DNA of 64,000 nt from an uncultured Alteromonadaceae bacterium (GCA_950073835.1 CATMRP010000003.1:1-64000), one strand, 5' to 3'. Numbered from the stretch's first letter, positions 47,186-56,796 are shown. The notes: generated from the letters alone by a model not told the origin. Numbers and translations: made by a program.

Positions 47186-47206
47186 TTTATACATGACCCT
47201 GTATAC
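47186..47206. promoter_or_regulatory. hipBA operator-like half-sites 3
   Basis: TTTATACA and TGTATAC flank six bases: the same half-sites in inverted order. A third binding site is possible, but it is weaker evidence than the first two. Confidence 0.4.
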
Positions 47207-47311
47207 GAGAATGAGTCAGGAGTTAAACTCGTCAATTTATTACTCAATAGATCACCGACTCTTAAGGCAAATGCGTTAAATATTCCCTAATGCCGTTTGA
47301 GTATGGCCTAC

Positions 47312-48220
47312 TTAAAACTGCCACTCTTCCCGCTTGGCCAAAAAGAAATCCAGAAATACCCGTACCTTTGCCTGTGTAGGTGTTGATGGGTGGTAATAGG
47401 CGCAAACCTCGGCATCCTGCCACCAATAGTCTTGTAGCACCGGGGCGAGTTTATTTTGCTGTAGCAGGCGTTGAATGTGGCCGGATTCCACCGGTGCGTT
47501 TATGAGCCCCAGGCCTGCTTCGGCCAGTTCTACCATGCCGGCTACGGTTTTTATCTGGCAGTGCGGTGTGGCGTAAATGTGCTCGCCGTTACTGTCTTGC
47601 AGCACCAGTACGTTGCTCGGTTGGTTATACAGATAACCGATTACCTTATGCTCTGCCAATTGGTCCGGGTGGTCGGGCGTACCATGAGCTTTAAGATAAG
47701 CCGGGGAGGCAAATACCCCGTATCGGGTTTTCCAGATGGAGCGGCGTTTTAATCCCGGGTATCTGCCGCCCAGGTAATCACCTACCGACCAGAACACATC
47801 ATAGTCGTCATCGCGAATATTGATCAGCGATTCTTTCACATCCAGCGACAGGGTGAGCTCTGGATATTGCGCAGTAAATTCGGCCATCCAGGGCACCAGG
47901 GTTTCCGTTACTACCTCATTGCTCTGGCACAGCACTCTCAACTCGCCGCTGACTACCGTGGCTTTGGTGTGGCTCCATTGCATCAGCGCCTGGTGTTGTT
48001 CCAGTAAAGCCTCGCTTTTGTGCTTAAACGCTTTGCCAAACTCGGTTAATAGCAACTGTCGTCGGGAGCGAATAAACAACGCCTGGCCAAGCTGCGCTTC
48101 CAGCTTAGCAATTTGCTTGCTGATGGCCATTACGGTTTTGGCTTCTGACTCGGCCACCCGAGACATATTGCCCGTCTCAGCAACCTTACAGAATATGGCG
48201 AGATCTTTAGGATTAATCAT
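47312..48220 (-). CDS. LysR-family transcriptional regulator
   Basis: A 302-aa LysR-type regulator. The N-terminal winged helix (about 5-62) shows LAIFCKVAETGNMSRVAESEAKTVMAISKQIAKLE, with the effector domain from about 92 on. It sits divergently from the CPBP-protease gene at 48329, sharing about 108 bp that should hold its operator. Signals and targets are unknown; the divergent gene is the first candidate (inference). Confidence 0.88.
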   Translation of the reverse strand: MINPKDLAIFCKVAETGNMSRVAESEAKTVMAISKQIAKLEAQLGQALFIRSRRQLLLTEFGKAFKHKSEALLEQHQALMQWSHTKATVVSGELRVLCQSNEVVTETLVPWMAEFTAQYPELTLSLDVKESLINIRDDDYDVFWSVGDYLGGRYPGLKRRSIWKTRYGVFASPAYLKAHGTPDHPDQLAEHKVIGYLYNQPSNVLVLQDSNGEHIYATPHCQIKTVAGMVELAEAGLGLINAPVESGHIQRLLQQNKLAPVLQDYWWQDAEVCAYYHPSTPTQAKVRVFLDFFLAKREEWQF

Positions 48221-48328
48221 TGTGTAAACTAAAAGTATAAGTAACTACAATTTTTAATATATTTATTTATCAATTGCCACTCTTTAAGCTGGTTTTACTC
48301 AATTTTTGGTGGAGAGAGGGCAAATAAG

Positions 48329-49051
48329 ATGACATTACATTCAGGCGAGTGGCTGGTACTGGCAATGATGGCTGGCATGGTGTTGTACAGCTTGTGGGAA
48401 GCGGATAAAAATAAACTGGCGGTTATCGCAGGGCGTAAAACCAAACTCGCCATGTATAAAGAAACCATCGGGTTTTTATGGTTGCCAACCAATTTTCTAC
48501 TGCTATTACTCCCGTTCAACATTGTGTCGGCAGAGCGTCTGGGGCTTACCTGGCAAAACAGCTGGCCTAACTGGGCAGGCGTACTATTGGTACTGGCTGG
48601 GCTGGCTTATATGTACTGGCATATTCGTAGAATTCAGCCAGGCACGCCACAGTATCAACAGCTCTTTGATGCCATGCAAACCCACAGTTGGTTAATGCCT
48701 GTCAATAAGCGTGAGCTGTATTGGTTTACGGGCGGGGTGTCGATGTCGGCCGGTATTTGCGAGGAGCTGTTATTCCGGGGCTTCTTTTTAGCGGTGTTTG
48801 CCGAGCCTCTGGGCGTGTGGGTGAGCCTGGTGCTGGGCAGCTTTTTATTTGGCTTGTGTCATCTCTATCAGGGCTGGGCCAATGTGCTGCGAACCGGCGT
48901 TATCGGTTTGGTGTTAGGTATTATCTATGTGCTTACTGAGTCGCTGTGGGTGGTGATTGCCTTACATGCGCTAATGGATATCTTTGGCGGGGTGTTAGGG
49001 TATGTGGTGCATAAACACGGTAAGTATGAAACTGAGGCGGCCACAGTTTAA
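48329..49051 (+). CDS. CPBP-family intramembrane metalloprotease
   Basis: A 240-aa multi-pass membrane protein of the CAAX/CPBP (Abi) family. The conserved motif 1 is EELLFRGFFL (about 146-155), and the motif 2 and 3 His are in FLFGLCHLYQGW and ALHALMDIFGG. About seven membrane helices are expected. Family members act as intramembrane proteases or in bacteriocin immunity. GGAGAGAG at 48310-48317 gives a ribosome site. Confidence 0.88.
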   Translation: MTLHSGEWLVLAMMAGMVLYSLWEADKNKLAVIAGRKTKLAMYKETIGFLWLPTNFLLLLLPFNIVSAERLGLTWQNSWPNWAGVLLVLAGLAYMYWHIRRIQPGTPQYQQLFDAMQTHSWLMPVNKRELYWFTGGVSMSAGICEELLFRGFFLAVFAEPLGVWVSLVLGSFLFGLCHLYQGWANVLRTGVIGLVLGIIYVLTESLWVVIALHALMDIFGGVLGYVVHKHGKYETEAATV

Positions 49052-49178
49052 CCCTGTAGGAAAACCAATCTTTGCACTTTCTACTACTGATTTTGTATTT
49101 TCTAACCCTGAGTACAGCTTTCCTAGTGCCAGCTATCATTTATGGCTAACGCTGCTAATTTCTGGTTAGGATGCTGTA

Positions 49179-49571
49179 ATGGATAACAGAGCAATTCATT
49201 TAATCATGTTCACCCTGTCGGCGATATTGTCGCTGGCAGTTAAATTACATCGTGACGTCTACACCGGTATTCATGGCGGGCTGGATGTACTGCTGGGTTC
49301 GGTGATGAGCTATTTATATGTGGTGATCCTAGTGTCTGGTTACGTTACTTTTGCCCATTCTGTGACTAACAGAAAACTCCGCAACTGCATTATAAGTATT
49401 ACCTGCGGGGCGTTGTTGTGGGAGGTTCATCAGGCTTTCATTCCAGAAATGTACTTCGACTGGAATGATATTGTTGCAACGCTACTAGCCTTTACTGTAT
49501 TAATGCTGATCCAGCGCTATAAACCGGTGGGCAATTCTGTGCATAGCTCTGCAGCGATTGGCAATGGGTAG
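49179..49571 (+). CDS. Hypothetical small membrane protein
   Basis: A 130-aa protein with about four membrane helices (7-24, 42-62, 70-86, 96-112). A DWNDIVATLLAF segment resembles the end of VanZ-like proteins, but I do not claim homology. It is 127 bp downstream of the protease gene on the same strand. Function unknown. Confidence 0.6.
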   Translation: MDNRAIHLIMFTLSAILSLAVKLHRDVYTGIHGGLDVLLGSVMSYLYVVILVSGYVTFAHSVTNRKLRNCIISITCGALLWEVHQAFIPEMYFDWNDIVATLLAFTVLMLIQRYKPVGNSVHSSAAIGNG

Positions 49572-49659
49572 CATGTCGGGGAAGTCCTCCGCGGGTTTCG
49601 CGCGCAATTTACTGCACGCTTCCCTCACCGTGTAATAGCGTTGTGCAGGTTTTATGCAG

Positions 49660-51720
49660 TTAAAATTGGGCGGTCAGGCCGAAGTAAAAGCTGCGACCCG
49701 GGGCGGGCTCGAAATAACCCCGACTGCTTACTTCCCGGTCGGCATTAGCGTTTACTCTGACATTCGAAAAATACATCTTATCGAAAAGATTACGCACACC
49801 GGCCTGAATTCGCAAAGTAGAAGTAACATCATAGCCAACCCGGCCGTTCACCAGCCAATACTGTGCTATTTCCGTTGTATTGCTGTTTTCTGCATAGTAG
49901 TTACCGCTGAATGTACCTTCCAGTTCCACTCGCCATGCATTTTGTTGCCAGTTGAGCTGATTAACCCATTGAATTTGGGGTAAGCCTGGCATCCGGTTGC
50001 CATCCAGGTTGTCGCCGCTGAGTGCGGCAAAGTCACCAAACTCATAGCGGGCAAGTGTCAGCGCGCTACGCCATTGCCAGCGTTGGTTAAGTTGCCACTG
50101 AAGGGCCGTTTCAAGGCCATGGCGATTGGTCTTGCCGGCATTTTCATAAAATGCCCGACCGTCAATCTCGTAGGCAATGAGTTCGTCGGTAACGCGGATG
50201 GAAAACAGCGCTACATCATAATTTAAATCGTTGTACTGGCCGCGCCAACCGAGCTCAAGACTCAAGGTATCCTGGGGTTTTAATACGGGATTGAAGCCGC
50301 TGCCCTGCGGGTTGGCAAACTCAGTAAAGGTAGGTGACTCATAGGCTGAAGCAACATTGGCGTACCATTGGTGTTGCGTGCCTGGCCGATAGCTTATACC
50401 AATGTTGCCATTCCATTGGTGATAGTGGCGCTCGCCTGAGCCTACCGCACTAAGGCCGAGCCGGTCGTTTATCGACATTGCAAGATCATCATAACGCACG
50501 CCGGTGGTCAGGGTGAGGGTGTCAAAGAGCAACCAGTCGACAATGGCAAATACGCCAACTGAAGTGGCTTGCTGCAATTCATCTGCGGTTTGCTGCTTGA
50601 CAACTTTATCCGGAGTGACTCTAAATCGGGTGCGGTCGTCTTCCTGACGGCGGATTTCTGCGCCTGCGGTATACCTTACTGGCCAGCCAGCGTTCTGCCA
50701 GTCCTGAGAAAGCTCAATACTGCCGCCATAAAACCAACGGTCGTACCTAATCAGACTGCTGCCAGGAAAGGGTAGCTGCTGGGTAAAGTTGCGATGGGTA
50801 GCAAAGGTATTGGCAGACCAGCTGCCATGCAAGATGTCCTTATCGTGGTATACCAGTCCGATGGTTTGCTGTGCCACTTGCTGCCCGCTGTTTAGTCTGC
50901 TGGCCATAAAGGTAGCCTGGCGTCGATCTGAAGTCACTTGCGCGGCGGTAAGGCCTCCCGGATCCTGTGCTTCAGGCATATCCATCAGCGAGGTGATTAT
51001 CGTAAAGCTTTTAGTGTCACTGAGGTCCCAGCGCAGTTTACCGCGCAGGGTACTTTTCTTTACCTGACTTTGTTCGCGGTAGCCGGCAAAGTTAAGGTGG
51101 CTCATGCTGATAACCGCGTCGATGTCGTTCTCGCTGGTGCCAGCCTGCAGGTTTACTTTATAAAAATCATGGCTGCCGACATTCAGGCTGGCATTAACTC
51201 CTTGCAGGCTATCGCCGGTCACAGTGGTGATATCAATTGCACCGCCAGCACCATTACCGTACTGCACCGCTGCTGCGCCCCGGATAACCTGTAATTGTTC
51301 GACGCTGTTTAAATCGATATCATCCACCTGGGTTTGGCCATCAGGCAATGTGTAAGGGATGTCATCAACCTGCAATTGCAGGCCGCGCACACCAAACGGA
51401 GCGCGCGAACCGAAACCGCGGATGGATATCCGCAGGTTTTGAGCAAAGTTATAGCGATTCTGAAAATATACGCCAGGCACAAATTGAAGCGCTTCGTCTA
51501 ACTGCAGTGCTTCCTGCAGTTGCAGTTCCTGCCGGGCATCGAGTAGCGAAACTGCCGCAGGGGTAGCAAAGAGATCCCGTGATAATCTCGTTGAAGTTAC
51601 TTTTACTACTTCAATATCTTCAACTGCTGGTGGTCCCGCAGAGGGTGTTACTGCTGCAGCCAGCAGAGGCGGGCTCATGAGAAGTAGGGTTAGTGAGGTC
51701 ATTAAGTGATGCTGAGTCAT
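49660..51720 (-). CDS. TonB-dependent receptor, PqqU (YncD)-like, candidate PQQ importer
   Basis: A 686-aa outer-membrane receptor. The ATG at 51720 (MTQHHLMTS) has AAGG upstream; an ATG at 51777 would add 19 residues before the signal peptide. Plug domain: ATPAAVSLLDAR, QNRYNFAQNLRISIRGFGSR, GVRGLQLQVDDIP and PDGQTQVDDIDLNSVEQLQVIRG. Barrel: DPGGLTAAQ, ENAGKTNRHGLE, GNRMPGLPQ and an end in YFEPAPGRSFYFGLTAQF. Many of these blocks match my memory of E. coli YncD, now known as the PQQ importer PqqU. Being the last gene of a PQQ-dehydrogenase operon supports that substrate. I have not aligned the sequences. Confidence 0.88.
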   Translation of the reverse strand: MTQHHLMTSLTLLLMSPPLLAAAVTPSAGPPAVEDIEVVKVTSTRLSRDLFATPAAVSLLDARQELQLQEALQLDEALQFVPGVYFQNRYNFAQNLRISIRGFGSRAPFGVRGLQLQVDDIPYTLPDGQTQVDDIDLNSVEQLQVIRGAAAVQYGNGAGGAIDITTVTGDSLQGVNASLNVGSHDFYKVNLQAGTSENDIDAVISMSHLNFAGYREQSQVKKSTLRGKLRWDLSDTKSFTIITSLMDMPEAQDPGGLTAAQVTSDRRQATFMASRLNSGQQVAQQTIGLVYHDKDILHGSWSANTFATHRNFTQQLPFPGSSLIRYDRWFYGGSIELSQDWQNAGWPVRYTAGAEIRRQEDDRTRFRVTPDKVVKQQTADELQQATSVGVFAIVDWLLFDTLTLTTGVRYDDLAMSINDRLGLSAVGSGERHYHQWNGNIGISYRPGTQHQWYANVASAYESPTFTEFANPQGSGFNPVLKPQDTLSLELGWRGQYNDLNYDVALFSIRVTDELIAYEIDGRAFYENAGKTNRHGLETALQWQLNQRWQWRSALTLARYEFGDFAALSGDNLDGNRMPGLPQIQWVNQLNWQQNAWRVELEGTFSGNYYAENSNTTEIAQYWLVNGRVGYDVTSTLRIQAGVRNLFDKMYFSNVRVNANADREVSSRGYFEPAPGRSFYFGLTAQF

Positions 51721-51823
51721 ATTGGCCTTGCTGATTCTGTCGTTAGTTGCCGATGTGTCGCGAACAGGTGAGTTCACGCAGTCATCGCTCTATTGGGGTT
51801 ATTGCCGTTTTGCGGGCAGGGGA

Positions 51824-52972
51824 TCAGGGACGAAAGCGAACATGTTCCCGTTGCAGGTCCTTTATGCTGCTGCAGCCCATGAGTCGCATGTCGCGTTCAA
51901 TTTCAGCCTGCATGAGCTTAAGGACCCGCTCCACACCTGGCTGTCCGGCCGCCGCCAGTGCATACAGGTACATCCGCCCTATTCCCACCGCTTTAGCGCC
52001 CAGCGCCAGTGCTTTAAGTACATGTGAGCCACGCTGCACGCCGCTGTCAAAAAGAACGTCGATATCATTGCCTACAGCGTCGACAATTTCGGCCAGTTGA
52101 TCAAAAGAGCTGCGTGAGCCGTCAAGTTGGCGTCCGCCGTGATTAGAAATCACGATACCGGTGCAGCCAATATCTACGGCACGTCTGGCATCTTCAACGC
52201 TCATAATGCCTTTTAAACAAAACTGACCATCCCAAAATTCAACCATGTCAGCCACATCCTGCCAGTTCATTGCCGGATCCAGCATATTGGTAAAATAATC
52301 ACCGATAGAGCTGCTGCCGCCGTCCATGTCAATATGGGCCTGAAGTTGTGGTAGGGAGAATTTTTCGTGGAGCAGATAGTTGATGCCCCAGGCGGGTTTA
52401 CGGGCAAATTCAACCATGCCGCCCAGGGTCAGACGAAAGGGTATCGAAAAGCCGGTACGTAAATCCCGCTCCCGATTGCCACCGGTGATTGAGTCTACCG
52501 TCAGCATCATAACTTGTATGCCACTGGCTTTCGCCCGTTCCATCATGGCCCGGTTAAGCTCGCGGTCTTTATGAAAATAAAACTGATACACCTGGGGAAT
52601 ATCAAAATCCTGTGCAATTTTCTCCATCGACACGGTGCCCAGCGACGACACACCGAACATGGTGCCAAACTTTTCGGCGGCGGCCGCAACTGCATATTCA
52701 CCTCGGTGGTGATATAACCGTTGTAGGGCGGTCGGAGAGCAGTACACAGGTAATTCAAGCCGCTGACCCATCACCTCAATACTCAGATCAACATCTTTGA
52801 CACCGCGAAGTACCCCGGGAATTAAATCACACTGATTAAAGGCTTCAGTGTTACGCCGCATGGTTACCTCGTCATCGGCACCGCCGTCGATGTAATTATA
52901 GATTGGGCCGGGCAGGCGTTTTTTCGCCAGGGTTCTGAAGTCCTGATAGTTATAGCATTGATTCAAGCGCAT
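51824..52972 (-). CDS. FMN-dependent alpha-hydroxyacid dehydrogenase (lactate dehydrogenase-like)
   Basis: A 382-aa flavoenzyme of the LldD/glycolate-oxidase family. Landmarks are the N-terminal YNYIDGGADDE, the FMN loop SPTALQRLYH, the Lys in FCLKGIM, the catalytic His and Arg in SNHGGRQLDGS, and the phosphate site DSGVQRGSHVLKALALGAKAVGIGR. It oxidises an L-2-hydroxyacid such as lactate to the 2-keto acid, passing electrons to quinone, cytochrome or oxygen. It lies 22 bp after the di-haem fusion and upstream of the receptor. Confidence 0.92.
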   Translation of the reverse strand: MRLNQCYNYQDFRTLAKKRLPGPIYNYIDGGADDEVTMRRNTEAFNQCDLIPGVLRGVKDVDLSIEVMGQRLELPVYCSPTALQRLYHHRGEYAVAAAAEKFGTMFGVSSLGTVSMEKIAQDFDIPQVYQFYFHKDRELNRAMMERAKASGIQVMMLTVDSITGGNRERDLRTGFSIPFRLTLGGMVEFARKPAWGINYLLHEKFSLPQLQAHIDMDGGSSSIGDYFTNMLDPAMNWQDVADMVEFWDGQFCLKGIMSVEDARRAVDIGCTGIVISNHGGRQLDGSRSSFDQLAEIVDAVGNDIDVLFDSGVQRGSHVLKALALGAKAVGIGRMYLYALAAAGQPGVERVLKLMQAEIERDMRLMGCSSIKDLQREHVRFRP

Positions 52973-52994
52973 AGCGTGTTACTGCCTCTGTTCG

Positions 52995-55900
52995 TTACTG
53001 CGATAGGGTTGGGGGCGAAGATGAGCGTTGCTCAGTAGTTCCCCGATCGGCCTGGATGTATAAAAACTGGTTAGCCGGAATATTGTGAAACGTACTGACA
53101 CTTCCTGTTTTGTCTGGCCATTCAATAGTAATGATGTCGGCCTGGCTGGCGTCACCCAAACCAAAGTGCAGGGTAGACGGCGCACCGCTTAAAAATCCGC
53201 CGCCTGCGCGTACTTCCTGCAACTGGGTAGTGTTGCCGGTAGTCACATGCACTTTAGCGCCCAGTGCCCGGGTGTTTTGCGTACTATCGCGCAGGGTAAT
53301 GGATAAGTAGTTGTTGCTGGCGTCATCGTTGTGACGATTGGCATACAGTACCGGTCGCTGTTCGTGGTTACTGACCACAATATCCACATCACCATCCCGG
53401 TCGTAGTCCATGCAGACCACGCCGCGGCCAGAAAAGGTATCGGTGATCCCCCACTGACGACTGCGTTCTGTGAATGTACCGTCCTGATTAGAAATAAACA
53501 GCCGACTCGGGGTATTCTCAAACTCAGCCATGGCCTGCTTCAGGCGACGATACGCCAGCGGGTTACCAAGGTGGCGGCTAAGTTGTGGCGGCAGATCAAA
53601 ACCGTTAACGTGAAATAGATCCAACCAGCCATCGTTATTAAAGTCGGCAAAGCATGCGCCCCAAGCCCATAGCCCTTCGGCCACACCAGCCTGTGTTGTT
53701 GCATCCTCCAGCCGACCCTGGTGATTGTGGTACAGGCGGTTACCACTGACCCCCCAGCTACCTTCCGGCTTGCCATTCGGATCCCAGATACTGCTTACAA
53801 ACCAATCCAGGTAGCCATCGTTATCATAGTCTGCAACGGCTGCCCCCATGCCATTCTGATCTGAAATCTCATGGGTGTGGGTCTCTTTAGCAAAGGTACC
53901 GTCGCGGAGGTTTTTATACACCTGGCTGGTTTCAAAATCTGCTGCAAACAACAAATCCAGCCAGCCATCATTATTGATGTCGGTAAAGTTAGCGGTAAAT
54001 GTAAAGTCTGCATTGCCTACCAAATCTGTAAGGCCTGCCTCGGTATCCAGGCCTTCAAACCAGATCCCCTCCGAGCTGCTTATGTTGCGCCACAGGTGGG
54101 TTGGCTGTTCGCCGCCCAGTCCGGGGCCGCGCCAATGGTTGGTCAGCATGTCAACGGTGCCATCTTTATTGACATCGGCAAAAGCAAAAGACCAACTGGT
54201 AAGCTGTATTTGTAATCCGATGTCAGCGGCAACATGCAACTTTTGTTGCGCATCGTTGAGGTATAACGTGGGAAGCTGGGAGTCTGGCAACTGCATCTTT
54301 TGACCGGTGATGGATGGCAGTTCGGGCTGTAGCAGATTAGAGGTGAATAAATCCAGATCGCCGTCGCCGTCAATGTCTACCATGGCTGCACCGTTAGACA
54401 GTTCAACGCTGGTTAATCCCCACACTGTACTGACATCGCTAAAGGTGCCGTTTCGTTCATTTTTATACAGTACGTCTGCTGCCGCGTCGCCGGTTGCAAA
54501 AAATAGATCCGGCCAGCAGTCACCATCAATATCGCCGGCCGCCAGTCCACCGCTAAAGATCAGGCGTTGTGCCGAAGACAGGGTATAGTTCTCCCAATTG
54601 ATGTGATGTTTGTGAGCTAACCCGGCACTCACAGCGACTTCATCAAAGCGTTTGGCGCTTTGATGGCGGCTATGGTACTTGGCGAGAGACTGATGCGTCG
54701 GCGCAGAGCGGGAACAGCCAAATGCGTCACCGCTAAGCAACGCAGCAGGGAGCGCCGGGCCCGGGACCTGATGAGGCAGACTGGTGTGAGTTGCCTCCAG
54801 GTGTATGGCTACAGGTTGAGGGGGAGGCATATGGCCGCGAAATTCTGCTACGAGGCGGAGCTCGTCAGGGGCTGATGCATTGCTATCAGGTACCCATTTC
54901 GCCATACAGGCTCTATCGGTAATACAAGGATCGGTAAGGCTGGCTAGAAAGGCCTTTAAATCGTCTAGCTGCGTTTCTGTTAGGGTCAGGCCGGCAGGCA
55001 GCAGGCTGCTGCCTGCGGCTTGCTCCCGGTTAAGCTGAGCCAGTGCACCCTGGGTGTGTTGTTTACTGTCGCTAAGCAACCCGGCAACGTGCTTCAATTG
55101 CGGGTTGTTAGCAAAACTATAGTCAAACTGACTAACCGACTCATCCGGTGCCAAATGATGCGCAATGATGGCATCAAGATCCGTGAAAGCGCCAGCGTGA
55201 GTGTAGGGAGCGGTTGCCGTCACGTTTAGTAGTGAAGGAGTACGAAATCCGTATCGGTCTTTGTCTTGTTGTGTTACGCCGCGGCGGCCAAAATCTTCCC
55301 CATTGGGTTGTTTACCACGTCCAATCTGCACCGCAGCAATATTATGAAATTTCTCATCTGTAAAAATTGGCGGCGTATGGCAGTTTATACAACCTGCACC
55401 GCCCTTATCCGGACTGGTTAAAAATAGCTTTGCGCCGCGCTTCTGACTGGCCGTCAGCGCGTTGGTTTTACCGTTAACATAGTCAAACCAGGGGGCATCC
55501 AGCAAGATTTGAGTAGACTGATAATAGGAGATAGCAGTTTCGATATTGGCAAATGTAATCAGCGAATTCGGGCTGCCAGTGGGTGAGGCGAAGGCCTGCC
55601 GAAAGAGCTGCAGCCACTGCTGTACATTTTCGCTTTGTTTGAGCCGTTCGATCAGCGCGTGGCGTACCCCATCGTTAGTACTGTCGGCAGCAAAGGTATG
55701 GCCACGCATTTCATCGGTGGATATCACCGGAAAGCGCACCTGAGTGGCGAGTAAATCGCGTCCTGCAGAGCTATCGCCCTGCCACAAATTACTATCCGGT
55801 GTCCGGTGGCGCTGATCTTCACCATGGGAGCGTAAGGTCGGATCAAGCACAAAAATGCGCCCGTCATAAAACATCGAGCGGCTGTATAATGACGCGTTAA

Positions 55901-56315
55901 ACGTGGTTTGAGAGTGTCTGGCAACATTGGGTGTACCGTCAGCTTTTGGATCGGCCGAACGCTGCCAGTCATGCCAGCGTCCGGGTCCTACCCAATTGTC
56001 ATTATACGGTGACTCGCCAACCGGCAGGCTGAGGCTATCGCCCCCGGCAAGATATGGATGATGGCAACTGGCGCAGGCAACATCCTGATTACCGCTGAGT
56101 GATTTACTAAAGAACAGCTCCATGCCTAACCGAAACATTGGTGTTTCAGTTGACGGCGACACAGTATCAACCGTAAATGCATAAGAATCACTCAAGCTGT
56201 CTAACAGTTTGCTCAGCGCCTGCTCTTCATTGGCTTCCAGCCGCGCATTGCCACTGGCGCTGAACAGCGTCAGCAGTGTTACCATATATACCTTACCGCG
56301 ACCAATGAGCCCCAT
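52995..56315 (-). CDS. Fusion protein: di-haem MauG/cytochrome c peroxidase + FG-GAP repeats + ASPIC/UnbV domain
   Basis: A 1106-aa secreted protein. After a signal peptide (1-24), residues about 30-480 form a MauG/CCP-like di-haem module with haem sites CASCHH (81-86) and CINCH (309-313) and the conserved FRTPSLLNVTATAPYTHAG (about 358-375). A linker follows to about 580. Residues about 580-1000 hold at least six FG-GAP/VCBS calcium loops (for example DIDGDCWPD, DIDGDGDLD, DVNKDGTVD, DYDRDGDVD). The end (about 1010-1095) is an ASPIC/UnbV domain (GAKVHVTTGNTTQLQEVRAGGGFLSG). Each part is known separately; their fusion beside a PQQ dehydrogenase is unusual. It may accept electrons or modify a partner. 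Confidence 0.9.
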   Translation of the reverse strand: MGLIGRGKVYMVTLLTLFSASGNARLEANEEQALSKLLDSLSDSYAFTVDTVSPSTETPMFRLGMELFFSKSLSGNQDVACASCHHPYLAGGDSLSLPVGESPYNDNWVGPGRWHDWQRSADPKADGTPNVARHSQTTFNASLYSRSMFYDGRIFVLDPTLRSHGEDQRHRTPDSNLWQGDSSAGRDLLATQVRFPVISTDEMRGHTFAADSTNDGVRHALIERLKQSENVQQWLQLFRQAFASPTGSPNSLITFANIETAISYYQSTQILLDAPWFDYVNGKTNALTASQKRGAKLFLTSPDKGGAGCINCHTPPIFTDEKFHNIAAVQIGRGKQPNGEDFGRRGVTQQDKDRYGFRTPSLLNVTATAPYTHAGAFTDLDAIIAHHLAPDESVSQFDYSFANNPQLKHVAGLLSDSKQHTQGALAQLNREQAAGSSLLPAGLTLTETQLDDLKAFLASLTDPCITDRACMAKWVPDSNASAPDELRLVAEFRGHMPPPQPVAIHLEATHTSLPHQVPGPALPAALLSGDAFGCSRSAPTHQSLAKYHSRHQSAKRFDEVAVSAGLAHKHHINWENYTLSSAQRLIFSGGLAAGDIDGDCWPDLFFATGDAAADVLYKNERNGTFSDVSTVWGLTSVELSNGAAMVDIDGDGDLDLFTSNLLQPELPSITGQKMQLPDSQLPTLYLNDAQQKLHVAADIGLQIQLTSWSFAFADVNKDGTVDMLTNHWRGPGLGGEQPTHLWRNISSSEGIWFEGLDTEAGLTDLVGNADFTFTANFTDINNDGWLDLLFAADFETSQVYKNLRDGTFAKETHTHEISDQNGMGAAVADYDNDGYLDWFVSSIWDPNGKPEGSWGVSGNRLYHNHQGRLEDATTQAGVAEGLWAWGACFADFNNDGWLDLFHVNGFDLPPQLSRHLGNPLAYRRLKQAMAEFENTPSRLFISNQDGTFTERSRQWGITDTFSGRGVVCMDYDRDGDVDIVVSNHEQRPVLYANRHNDDASNNYLSITLRDSTQNTRALGAKVHVTTGNTTQLQEVRAGGGFLSGAPSTLHFGLGDASQADIITIEWPDKTGSVSTFHNIPANQFLYIQADRGTTEQRSSSPPTLSQ

Positions 56316-56334
56316 TACCTTTTCCTTTCTTGCC

Positions 56335-56796
56335 TTACTTAATAGCGCTAACTGCGCTGCAACTACTGCCGCGCAAAAACTGGTTATTCACCAGCCGAAT
56401 TTCCAGGCCATCAGCAGACGGGCGGATGCGGTTTATCTTTACATCGCCCTGATAAAGCGTGCGGGTTTCGCCTTGTTCGCGACCAATATCTTTGCAGTTC
56501 GGGCTGTAATAAGCGGCATACTCGGTTTTTTCTGCCTGCTTTTTCTCGAACACGGTAACCACTCCGGTGCCACATTCCGCCATTGCGTAGATATCATCAT
56601 CCTGTGCGTATACCTGTACAGGTTTTGCTTCTTCGTCATTTATCCAGTGAATATGTTTATCTGGCGTACGGACAAAAAAGCCGCCCTGGCAACTCACGCC
56701 TGTCATTGGCTTAGCGGCACTGATTGCCTGGCTGCAAAACAACGTCATTAGCAGACCAGTGGTAACAGGAAGCATTAATTTATGTTTGTTGTTCAT
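56335..56796 (-). CDS. Small secreted Cys-containing protein of unknown function
   Basis: A 153-aa protein with a signal peptide (about 1-28, ISAAKPM). The mature part is about 125 residues with four Cys (GVSCQGG, AECGTG, SPNCKD, GSSCSA), which could form two disulfides. I recognise no family. It sits inside the operon, 12 bp after the Rieske gene and 19 bp before the di-haem fusion gene, so it is likely an assembly factor or subunit of the same system (inference). No haem or metal motif is visible. Confidence 0.72.
   Translation of the reverse strand: MNNKHKLMLPVTTGLLMTLFCSQAISAAKPMTGVSCQGGFFVRTPDKHIHWINDEEAKPVQVYAQDDDIYAMAECGTGVVTVFEKKQAEKTEYAAYYSPNCKDIGREQGETRTLYQGDVKINRIRPSADGLEIRLVNNQFLRGSSCSAVSAIK

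Noticed and set aside
40561-47300. Integrated prophage or integrative element at tRNA-Arg
   Set aside because: No integrase, phage structural gene or repeat of the tRNA 3' end was found; only an accessory block is claimed.
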